Source of the DNA: Achromobacter sp.
GTDB taxonomy: Bacteria > Pseudomonadota > Gammaproteobacteria > Burkholderiales > Burkholderiaceae_B
Direction of reading: 5' to 3'
Assembly: GCA_003454835.1 (NCBI GenBank)
Contig: DMTA01000420.1
Span: forward strand, 1-44,783
DNA: 44,783 nt
Below, in pieces: positions 29,289 through 38,340 of the stretch. The notes below the pieces were generated by a model, which had not been told where the DNA came from, did no database searches, and was given only the letters and a program-made list of their open reading frames with translations. Position numbers and translations under genes: made by a program. How positions within the stretch are numbered: position 1 is the stretch's first letter; every line of letters starts with the position of its first letter.

Positions 29289-29467
29289 TATGCCCGACGC
29301 GCCGGGCGCACAGGTGCTGGACAAAATAGCCGTAGCGCACGTCGCGTGAAATCGTGCGGATGGGCGATGGCGCCGCCGCATGCGGGCGCAATCGAGGATC
29401 GATTTTCGTTGGCGTAAACAATCGGCCGGTGCTATTTTCAGCGACACGCCTTCGCCGGAGGAACACC

Positions 29468-30007
29468 GTGAAACTGCTGCTCGCCTTCGTTCCCTTCATC
29501 ACCTTTGCGCTGTTGGAGCACCGGCTCGGCACCCACGCCGCGCTTGTGGCGGCCACGGCCGTTTCCGCCCTGCTGGTAATCCGGGACCGGTTCATTCTTC
29601 ATGTTTCGCCCAAGACACTGGAATTGGGATCGCTGATCCTCTTTGGGGCGCTGGCCTTCGCCACGCGCTTCGCGGGATTCAGCCCGTCGCTCTTGACCGT
29701 ACGGCTGCTGGTGGATGCAGGCCTGCTGGCCATCGTGCTGGGTTCGATCTTCGCCGGCCGGCCTTTCACGCTTCAGTACGCGATGGAACGGGTGTCGCCC
29801 GACGTGGCCGCCCGACCGGCGTTCCGGCGCACGGCGGAACGGATCGCCTGGGCGTGGGCAGACGCATTCTTGGTGATCGTCCTGGCGGATCTGGCGATGA
29901 TGTACATGCCGGCTATCACTGCCACCATGGGCACGGTGGTCATCCTGGCGGCGCTTGGCGCGGCGGCCTGGTTTACGGCTTGGTTGCCGAAGGCGGCCAG
30001 GCGGTAA
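29468..30007 (+). CDS. Uncharacterised inner-membrane protein
   Basis: This 179-residue protein has about five hydrophobic segments and a basic C-terminus (LPKAARR). The start codon is GTG at 29468, with GGAGGA six bases upstream, clearly better than the ATG-less extension above it. No family is recognised with confidence. It is divergent from aqpZ and convergent with the BLUF-EAL gene. Confidence 0.78.
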   Translation: MKLLLAFVPFITFALLEHRLGTHAALVAATAVSALLVIRDRFILHVSPKTLELGSLILFGALAFATRFAGFSPSLLTVRLLVDAGLLAIVLGSIFAGRPFTLQYAMERVSPDVAARPAFRRTAERIAWAWADAFLVIVLADLAMMYMPAITATMGTVVILAALGAAAWFTAWLPKAARR

Positions 30008-30031
30008 ATACGCGGCGGGCCTGAGCCGGAT

Positions 30032-31252
30032 TCAGCGCGGCCGGATGCGTTCAGGCCACCGCACTGCCGGCACGCCATTGAGGGCCGGCTTTGCGAACAA
30101 ATAGCCCTGAAACCGCTCGATCCCCGCGGCTTGCAGCCAGCACCATTCCTCGACCCGCTCCACGCCTTCTGCGACAGGCGTGATGCCCATGGCGCAGCAC
30201 GCGCGGGCAATGCCGCTGACGATCGCCTGGCGGGGTCCGTCCTGATGAACGTTCTGGATAAGTTGGCGGTCGATCTTCAGCTTGTCGGGCTGAAATTCGG
30301 CCAGGAGCGAAAGGCCCGCGTAACCTGCGCCAAAATCGTCGATTGCAACGCCGATGCCCGCGCGGCGCAGGCGTTCGATCGCGTCCCTGAAGGCGCGCGG
30401 CCGCTCGATGGCTTCCTGTTCGGTGATCTCGACGATCACATGCTGCGGCAATAGCGCGCACGCGGCCACCTGATCCACCAGACGGTCGACGGCGGACGGG
30501 TCTTCGATCAGCGACATCGGCAGCAGATTGACCGACAGCTTCACGTCGGTCAGGCCCAGCCGCCGCGCCAGCTCGAATGCCGAGGCTTTGGATTCCAGAT
30601 CAACGCGATATCGATCTGCAGGGTCGAGGCTGGCAAACAATTGCTCCGGCGACCCGCCAGCTTGGCTGCGGATCAGAAACTCGAATGATGTGATCTCGCG
30701 CCGCAGGGGATTGACGATGGGTTGCAGCGCAAATGGGTACGGGCGCGCAGGCGCCGCCGGGTCTTCCTGCGCCAAAGGGGCATCGATGGCCACCAATTGC
30801 CAGTTGGCAGCCTCCTCGCCCTCGACGATAGGGTCCGTGCCGCGTGCATCCGCATACCAGCCAAGGATCTTCACCACCCGGTCGTCACTGCCCGCCCACC
30901 GCGGCGGCTGTTTCATCTTCGCCAGAATCCGCGAGGAAACCTGCTGCGGGCCAAGCTCTCGCAAGTCCAGCAGCGCCATCGCATCCCCGCCAAACCGGCG
31001 GGCGGGGCCGTGGTCCCGCATGAGCAGCACGACGTTCCTATGGGCATCATCACGTTGGATGGCATCGAAGATCAGGTTGACCGCTTCGTCGGGGCCTTCC
31101 AGCAACTGGACGAAATGAACGCCGTCAAAGAGCAATATGCCGGTCACCTGCATGGCGGCGTTGCGCGCTCGAGCGGGCGTCAGCAGGTCGGTCAGGTCCT
31201 GCGCGGTCATCGGGGTGACAGCACGGCTGCGGTATATCAGTGTCGATAGCAT
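30032..31252 (-). CDS. BLUF-EAL protein, blue-light receptor with cyclic-di-GMP phosphodiesterase domain
   Basis: This 406-residue protein joins an N-terminal BLUF domain (residues 1-100, flavin-contact Tyr7, Asn31 and Gln49, with TGILLFDG and QLLEGP) to a C-terminal EAL domain (about 172-400). The usual EAL reads Glu191-Phe-Leu, but the other catalytic residues appear intact: Asn242, Glu275, Asp305, Asp306, Lys326, Glu362 and Gln382. The D-K, K-E and E-Q spacings equal those of active EAL enzymes. The protein may thus break down cyclic-di-GMP in response to blue light. The ATG at 31250-31252 follows AAAGAG; no partner gene of the BluR type is adjacent. Confidence 0.92.
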   Translation of the reverse strand: MLSTLIYRSRAVTPMTAQDLTDLLTPARARNAAMQVTGILLFDGVHFVQLLEGPDEAVNLIFDAIQRDDAHRNVVLLMRDHGPARRFGGDAMALLDLRELGPQQVSSRILAKMKQPPRWAGSDDRVVKILGWYADARGTDPIVEGEEAANWQLVAIDAPLAQEDPAAPARPYPFALQPIVNPLRREITSFEFLIRSQAGGSPEQLFASLDPADRYRVDLESKASAFELARRLGLTDVKLSVNLLPMSLIEDPSAVDRLVDQVAACALLPQHVIVEITEQEAIERPRAFRDAIERLRRAGIGVAIDDFGAGYAGLSLLAEFQPDKLKIDRQLIQNVHQDGPRQAIVSGIARACCAMGITPVAEGVERVEEWCWLQAAGIERFQGYLFAKPALNGVPAVRWPERIRPR

Positions 31253-31503
31253 GTCGTGCTCTTTGCAAACGGGTAGGAAAGTGGAATGGCTTGCAGCTAG
31301 ACAGCCATTCAAGCGAGCTGGCGTTCGGTTTCGGGAATCTGTTCGAATTCGCCGAGGTTGCGGCGATGTCGGGTGATCGGCGGTGGACGCAACGCCAGAG
31401 CCGCTACGGATGAACCGCGAAGATGGAAACGCGGTGCATTGGCGCGCATGGGACCGATGCCGTCTGAGAATTTCGAGACCGGTGCAAGGGTCTGGATGGA
31501 TCG

Positions 31504-31551
31504 GCCTGGAGGGTTTGGCCTGGCTGGCTGGACCTGGAGGGTCTTGCCTGG
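31504..31551. repeat. Imperfect 28-bp tandem duplication
   Basis: GCCTGGAGGGTTTGGCCTGG at 31504 and ACCTGGAGGGTCTTGCCTGG at 31532 are related copies offset by 28 bp. Confidence 0.6.
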
Positions 31552-31597
31552 GCGGTCTGAGCAGCCCCATTCATTCCAAAAACCGGCCCCTTAAATG

Positions 31598-31658
31598 ACC
31601 GGCTAAACACACGCCCGGCTATACACACGCCCGGCTATACACACGCCCGGCTAAACAC
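31598..31658. repeat. 16-bp tandem repeat, 3.8 copies
   Basis: The unit CCCGGCTATACACACG occurs twice exactly (31614 and 31630) and once with two changes (31598); a partial copy begins at 31646. There are no spacers, so this is not CRISPR. It lies just 3' of the tRNA-Leu gene in that gene's direction. Confidence 0.75.
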
Positions 31659-31688
31659 CTAAATCATTGAAACCAGGGGGGAATTTGG

Positions 31689-31775
31689 TGGTGCGAAGGA
31701 GGGGACTCGAACCCCTACACCTGTTACGGCGTCAGGACCTAAACCTGGTGCGTCTACCAATTTCGCCACCTTCGC
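31689..31775 (-). tRNA. tRNA-Leu, anticodon UAG
   Basis: On the minus strand an 87-nt gene with a 7-bp acceptor stem (GCGAAGG/CCTTCGC), D-arm containing TTGGTAGACGC, a leucine-type long variable arm, the T-loop TTCGAGT and an encoded ACCA end. The anticodon loop TTTAGGT gives anticodon UAG (31739-31741), reading CUN leucine codons. Confidence 0.96.
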
Positions 31776-31822
31776 AATAGGCCAAGCCCGCTATTGTAGC
31801 TTGCTTGTTAAAATCTTGCGTC

Positions 31823-33019
31823 ATGAATCCGCGCCTCGATGCCCTACACCCCTACCCGTTCGAAAAACTGCGGGCTTTACTGGCTTCCGCCAGCTCGCAA
31901 CCGGACGGCATTGCGCCCATCAATTTGTCGATTGGCGAGCCCAAGCACGCCGCGCCAGAGCGCGTGGCGCAAGCTATCCGCGACAGCATGGGCGGCCTGT
32001 CGGTCTATCCGTCCACGAAGGGCGATCCGGCGCTGCGCCGGGCGATTTCCGATTGGCTGGCGCGACGCTACAGCATTCCGGCGCCTGACGCCGACACGCA
32101 GGTGCTGCCGGCGCTGGGATCGCGCGAGGCGCTGTTTGCATTCACCCAGACCGTGATCGATCCGTCGGCCGGATCGGTGGTGATCTGCCCCAACCCGTTC
32201 TATCAGATCTACGAAGGCGCCACGCTGCTGGCGGGCGCGACGCCTTACTTCGTCAATGCCGATCCGGTGCGCAATTTCGGCAGCGACTGGAATCAGGTGC
32301 CGGACGACATCTGGAAGAGGACGCGCCTGGTGTTCGTGTGTTCGCCGGGCAACCCCGCCGGCAACGTCATGTCGCTGGATGAGTGGGAAACCCTCTTCAA
32401 GCTGTCCGACCGTTATGGCTTCGTGATCGCGTCGGACGAGTGCTATTCCGAAATCTTCCTGGACGAAGGCGATCCTCCGTTGGGCGGTTTGCAGGCGGCG
32501 CGCCGTCTGGGCCGGGACGACTACCGCAACCTGGTGGCGTTTTCCAGCCTGTCCAAGCGATCCAACGTCCCGGGTCTGCGGTCCGGTTTCGTCGCGGGCG
32601 ACGCGGCGCTGATTGCCCGGTTCCTGCTGTATCGCACGTATCATGGCAGTGCGATGAGCCCCATCGTGTCCGCGGCCAGCATTGCCGCGTGGACGGACGA
32701 GGCGCACGTGAAGGAAAACCGGCGCCAGTACCGCGAGAAATTCGATGCGGTCGTGCCCATCCTGCAAAAAGTGCTGGATGTGTCGCGGCCGCAGGCTTCG
32801 TTTTATCTGTGGGCGGCAACGCCCGGCTCGGATACCGCGTTCGTACGTGACCTCTATGGCCGCACCGGTGTTACCGTGCTGCCGGGCAGTTTCCTGGCGC
32901 GCGAGGCCCATGGCTTCAATCCGGGCCAGGGACGCATCCGCATCGCCCTGGTGGCGCCCTTGGCCGACTGCGTGCAGGCGGCCGAGCGCATCGCCCATTT
33001 TGTACATACCTCTGTTTGA
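31823..33019 (+). CDS. dapC: DapC, N-succinyldiaminopimelate aminotransferase
   Basis: This 398-residue class I PLP aminotransferase has the PLP lysine in FSSLSKRSNVPGLRSG and the family N-terminus LHPYPFEKLRALL. It makes N-succinyl-LL-2,6-diaminopimelate in lysine and peptidoglycan precursor synthesis. The assignment rests on the family and on position directly before dapD and dapE. I chose the ATG at 31823 (MNPRLDAL); a TTG six codons upstream is less likely. It starts the dapC-dapD-dapE operon, 24 bp before dapD. Confidence 0.93.
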   Translation: MNPRLDALHPYPFEKLRALLASASSQPDGIAPINLSIGEPKHAAPERVAQAIRDSMGGLSVYPSTKGDPALRRAISDWLARRYSIPAPDADTQVLPALGSREALFAFTQTVIDPSAGSVVICPNPFYQIYEGATLLAGATPYFVNADPVRNFGSDWNQVPDDIWKRTRLVFVCSPGNPAGNVMSLDEWETLFKLSDRYGFVIASDECYSEIFLDEGDPPLGGLQAARRLGRDDYRNLVAFSSLSKRSNVPGLRSGFVAGDAALIARFLLYRTYHGSAMSPIVSAASIAAWTDEAHVKENRRQYREKFDAVVPILQKVLDVSRPQASFYLWAATPGSDTAFVRDLYGRTGVTVLPGSFLAREAHGFNPGQGRIRIALVAPLADCVQAAERIAHFVHTSV

Positions 33020-33043
33020 CCAACCTTTAAAAGCTGAGCCGCT

Positions 33044-35004
<1,961 letters not shown>

Positions 35005-35013
35005 TGCACTCGC

Positions 35014-35035
35014 CGGCGGGATGCAAATCCCGCCG
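35014..35035 (+). terminator. Hairpin after dapE, possible terminator
   Basis: CGGCGGGAT, loop GCAA and ATCCCGCCG form a 9-bp stem, followed after CGCGATC by a T5 run. Confidence 0.6.
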
Positions 35036-35048
35036 CGCGATCTTTTTG

Positions 35049-35074
35049 GCCCCCTTCCCGGGGGCGTTTTTCCG
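35049..35074 (+). terminator. Rho-independent terminator before prmB
   Basis: GCCCCC, loop TTCC and GGGGGC form a compact stem directly followed by GTTTTT. It separates the dap operon from prmB. Confidence 0.7.
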
Positions 35075-35099
35075 TTTTCCCCCTGGGGCGGTGAATTGA

Positions 35100-36005
35100 A
35101 TGCCTGATACGAACGCAACCTCCCGCGAAGAACTTCAGACCGTGCGCGACTTGATCCGCTACGGCGTGTCGCGCCTGAATGGCGCCCAAGTATCGCTGGG
35201 ACACGGCAGCGACAATGCCTGGGACGAGGCGGTCTACCTGACCCTGCACGCGCTGCACCTGCCGCTGGACACGCTGGATCCGTTCCTGGATGCGCGGGTG
35301 GTGCGCGAAGAACGCGCGCGCGTGCTCGACCTGCTGGACCGCCGCGTGACCGAACGCGTGCCCGCCGCCTACCTGACCAACGAAGCCTGGCTTCGCGGCC
35401 ATCGGTTCTACGTGGACAAGCGGGTCATCGTGCCGCGCTCGCCGATCGCCGAGCTGCTGGACCAGGGGCTGTCGCCTTGGGTGCAGGATGCGCTGGCGGT
35501 CGAGAACGTGCTGGACATGTGCACCGGCTCGGGCTGTCTGGCGATCCTGTCGGCGCTGGCCTTTCCCTACGCGCACGTGGACGCCGTGGATGTTTCCGCC
35601 GACGCGCTGGAAGTTGCCCGCCGCAACGTCGACGACTACGGGCTTTCCGACCGCCTGGACCTGCACGCCAGCAATCTCTTCAACAACCTGCCCGCGCGTG
35701 AATACGACGTGATCGTCTGCAATCCGCCCTACGTGAACAGCGGTTCGATGCGCGCCCTGCCCCAGGAATACCTGCACGAACCGCAACTGGCGCTGGCCGG
35801 CGGCGACGACGGCATGGACCTCGTGCGCCGCATCCTGGAGGCGGCTCCGCGCTACCTGTCGGAAAACGGTGTAATGGTGCTGGAGATCGGCCACGAGCGC
35901 GATTTCTTCGAGGCCGCCTTCCCTCAGCTTTCGCCTGTCTGGCTGGACACCGAGGAAGCCTCGGACCAGCTTCTGCTGCTTACCCGCGAGCAACTTAGCC
36001 TGTGA
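35100..36005 (+). CDS. prmB: PrmB, ribosomal protein uL3 glutamine N5-methyltransferase
   Basis: This 301-residue SAM-dependent methyltransferase has the substrate motif NPPY at residues 208-211 and SAM-binding DMCTGSGCLAIL near 140. The N-terminus (ELQTVRDLIRYGVSRLN) distinguishes PrmB, which modifies ribosomal protein L3, from PrmC. Its last four bases overlap the GTG start of the ABC-F gene, so the two are translated together. Confidence 0.95.
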   Translation: MPDTNATSREELQTVRDLIRYGVSRLNGAQVSLGHGSDNAWDEAVYLTLHALHLPLDTLDPFLDARVVREERARVLDLLDRRVTERVPAAYLTNEAWLRGHRFYVDKRVIVPRSPIAELLDQGLSPWVQDALAVENVLDMCTGSGCLAILSALAFPYAHVDAVDVSADALEVARRNVDDYGLSDRLDLHASNLFNNLPAREYDVIVCNPPYVNSGSMRALPQEYLHEPQLALAGGDDGMDLVRRILEAAPRYLSENGVMVLEIGHERDFFEAAFPQLSPVWLDTEEASDQLLLLTREQLSL

Positions 36006-37936
36006 TACGCGCCTCTGGATTGACCCTGCGCCGCGGCACGAAAGTGCTGCTGGACGGCGCCGAATTCGTCGTAAACCCGGGTGAACGGGTCGGTATCGTG
36101 GGTAAGAACGGCGCGGGCAAGTCCTCGCTGTTCGCCCTGCTGACCGGCGCGCTGGACCTGGACGCCGGCACCTTGTCGCTGCCCGCCGGCTGGCGTATCG
36201 CCAGCGTCGAGCAGGAGCTGCACGCGGACGACCGCCCTGCCCGCACGTTCGTCATCGACGGCGACACGCACCTGCGCGCATTGCAGGCGCAGCGCGCGGC
36301 CCTGTCCGACGACCAGGGCACGCAGATCGCGGAGGTCGAAGCCGCGCTGGTGGAGGCCGGCGCCTGGAGCGCCGCCTCGCGCGCCGAGCAACTGCTGGCC
36401 GGCCTGGGCTTCAAGCCCGCCGAATGGACGCAGCCCGTCGAGAGCTTTTCCGGCGGCTGGCGCATGCGCCTGGCGCTCGCCCGCGCGCTGATGGCCCCGT
36501 CCGAATTGCTGCTGCTGGACGAGCCCACCAACCACTTGGACCTCGACGCCATGCTATGGCTGGAGAAATGGCTCGGCGCCTACGAAGGCACTGTCATGCT
36601 GATCTCCCATGACACCGAATTCCTGGATGCGGTCGCACGCTCCATTCTGCATTTCGATCATGCCAAGCTGACGCGCTACCGCGGCGGCTATGGCGACTTC
36701 CTGACGCAGCGCGCCGAGCGCCTGCGTCAATCCAATATCGCCTACGAACGCCAGACGCGCGAGACGGCCCGGCTGCAAGGCTTCATCGACCGCTTCAAGG
36801 CAAAGGCCTCCAAGGCCAAGCAGGCGCAGAGCCGCGTGAAGGCGCTGGCGCGCATGCAGGTGCTGGCGCCGCTGCAGGCCGAAGCGGGCATCGATATCCG
36901 TATTCCGTCGCCCGAACAGGTGCCCGATCCGCTGATGACCCTGGAACACCTGTCGGCGGGCTACACGGACGCCGAGGGCAATGCCGTACCCATCCTGCGC
37001 GACGTGACGCTGATGGTGCGCGCCGGCAGCCGTGTGGGGGTGTTGGGCGCCAACGGGGCCGGCAAGAGCACGTTGATCAAGACGCTGGCCGAAGAGATCC
37101 CTGTGCAGGCGGGCGAACGCCGCGCCTCGCGCGGCCTGGCCATCGGGTATTTCCACCAGCACCAGCTGGACATGCTGGACGTGGACAGCACGCCGATCGC
37201 GCACCTGGCCCGCCTGGCGCCCGAAGCGCGCGAGCAGGAGCTGCGCAATTACCTTGGCGGGTTCGGTTTTTCGGGCGATACGGTGACCAGCAAGGTCGGC
37301 CCGATGTCCGGTGGCGAAAAGGCGCGGCTGGCGCTGTCGCTCATCGTCTGGCAAAAGCCAAACCTGCTGCTGCTGGACGAGCCCAGCAACCACTTGGACG
37401 TGGAGACGCGCGAGGCGCTGGCCACCGCGCTGGCCGACTTCGGCGGCAGCATGCTGCTGGTGTCCCACGACCGTCATCTGCTGCGAACCACCGTGGACAG
37501 CTTCTGGATCGTGGCGGACGGTGCGGTGCGCGAGTTCGATGGCGATCTGGAGGACTACCGCGACTGGCTGGCCGCCCGCAATGCCGACGAACGGGCAGAA
37601 GCGCGCGAAAACGCCGAAAACGGCGGCGAGCCTGTCATCGATCGCAAGGCGCAACGCCGCGCCGAGGCCGAGCAGCGGCAACGCCTGTCGGCGCTGCGCA
37701 AGCCGCTGGAGTCCAAGCTGGCCAAGGTCGAATCCGAAATGGAAAAACTGCGGGTCAAACTGGCAGCTCTGGACACCGTGATCGCCGATCCAGACCTGTA
37801 TTCCGACGCGCGTCGCGCCGAACGCCAGAAGGTCATGGCGGAACACGGCGAACACGGCAAGCGGATGGGCGAACTGGAAGAGCAGTGGCTTGAGCTGCAG
37901 GGCTCGCTGGAAGAGATAGACCAGAGCGCAGCCTGA
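36002..37936 (+). CDS. yheS: YheS-type ABC-F ATPase
   Basis: This 644-residue protein has two ABC domains (Walker A GKNGAGKSS near residue 35 and GANGAGKST near 350), signatures FSGGW and MSGGEKARL, and Walker B LLLLDEPTNHLD and LLLLDEPSNHLD. There are no membrane segments. A linker of about 80 residues and a C-terminal coiled coil (570-640) mark the ABC-F group, which acts on ribosomes at the E site. Detailed resemblance is closest to E. coli YheS. The start is GTG at 36002, overlapping prmB by four bases. Confidence 0.93.
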   Translation: MIRASGLTLRRGTKVLLDGAEFVVNPGERVGIVGKNGAGKSSLFALLTGALDLDAGTLSLPAGWRIASVEQELHADDRPARTFVIDGDTHLRALQAQRAALSDDQGTQIAEVEAALVEAGAWSAASRAEQLLAGLGFKPAEWTQPVESFSGGWRMRLALARALMAPSELLLLDEPTNHLDLDAMLWLEKWLGAYEGTVMLISHDTEFLDAVARSILHFDHAKLTRYRGGYGDFLTQRAERLRQSNIAYERQTRETARLQGFIDRFKAKASKAKQAQSRVKALARMQVLAPLQAEAGIDIRIPSPEQVPDPLMTLEHLSAGYTDAEGNAVPILRDVTLMVRAGSRVGVLGANGAGKSTLIKTLAEEIPVQAGERRASRGLAIGYFHQHQLDMLDVDSTPIAHLARLAPEAREQELRNYLGGFGFSGDTVTSKVGPMSGGEKARLALSLIVWQKPNLLLLDEPSNHLDVETREALATALADFGGSMLLVSHDRHLLRTTVDSFWIVADGAVREFDGDLEDYRDWLAARNADERAEARENAENGGEPVIDRKAQRRAEAEQRQRLSALRKPLESKLAKVESEMEKLRVKLAALDTVIADPDLYSDARRAERQKVMAEHGEHGKRMGELEEQWLELQGSLEEIDQSAA

Positions 37937-37944
37937 TTCAAATG

Positions 37945-37973
37945 AAATCGGCCCCTCTTGGGGCCGATTTTTT
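37945..37973 (+). terminator. Rho-independent terminator after yheS
   Basis: AAATCGGCCCC, loop TCTT and GGGGCCGATTT form a strong stem followed by T7. Confidence 0.88.
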
Positions 37974-38028
37974 TGGGCTTGCTCATGCCCGCGCGCTTGC
38001 CTGACAAGCCTGGGGCGCGCACCTGCGG

Positions 38029-38334
38029 TCAGGAGTACGGACGCTCGCGCAGGCGGGTATGGTTGTCGATCACCGTGTCGATCACTTCGCGCAGGATGGT
38101 TTCACCCAGATCGGGCGGCACGCCCGCTTCCAGGGCCAGACGGCGGATGCGCTCGACCTGCTGGGCTTCGCGCTTGGGATCGACCAGATCCATGCCATGG
38201 TTGGTCTTCAGTTCGCCGATCATGTCGGTGCAACGGAATCGCACGCCCAGAAGCAGCATGATCTGCTGATCGATCTCGTCGACTTCGGCGCGCAGGGCCG
38301 CCAGCTCGGCTTTGGGGGAATCGTTGGTAGCCAT
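38029..38334 (-). CDS. Chorismate mutase-like protein (AroQ class)
   Basis: This 101-residue all-helical protein matches the AroQ type II chorismate mutase domain: LRAEVDEIDQQIMLLLGVR at the N-terminus, KREAQQVERI in the middle, and an ending with TVIDNHTRLRER. Such proteins convert chorismate to prephenate, or in some lineages serve salicylate synthesis as isochorismate-pyruvate lyases. It is alone rather than fused to prephenate dehydratase. It starts 6 bp after uvrD and is the last gene of the desaturase-uvrD operon. Confidence 0.85.
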   Translation of the reverse strand: MATNDSPKAELAALRAEVDEIDQQIMLLLGVRFRCTDMIGELKTNHGMDLVDPKREAQQVERIRRLALEAGVPPDLGETILREVIDTVIDNHTRLRERPYS

Positions 38335-38340
38335 ATGTAG

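Larger units (their letters stand above)
31253..31688. other. 436-bp intergenic region with two kinds of short repeats
   Basis: No gene is supported between the BLUF-EAL start and the tRNA. The region contains a 28-bp imperfect duplication rich in CCTGG (31504-31551) and a 16-bp tandem repeat (31598-31658). It should also hold the BLUF-EAL promoter, which I cannot assign with confidence. Confidence 0.6.

Noticed and set aside
31598..31658. Tandem repeat considered as a CRISPR array
   Set aside because: Units are 16 bp and directly abutting with no spacers, and no cas genes are in the window.
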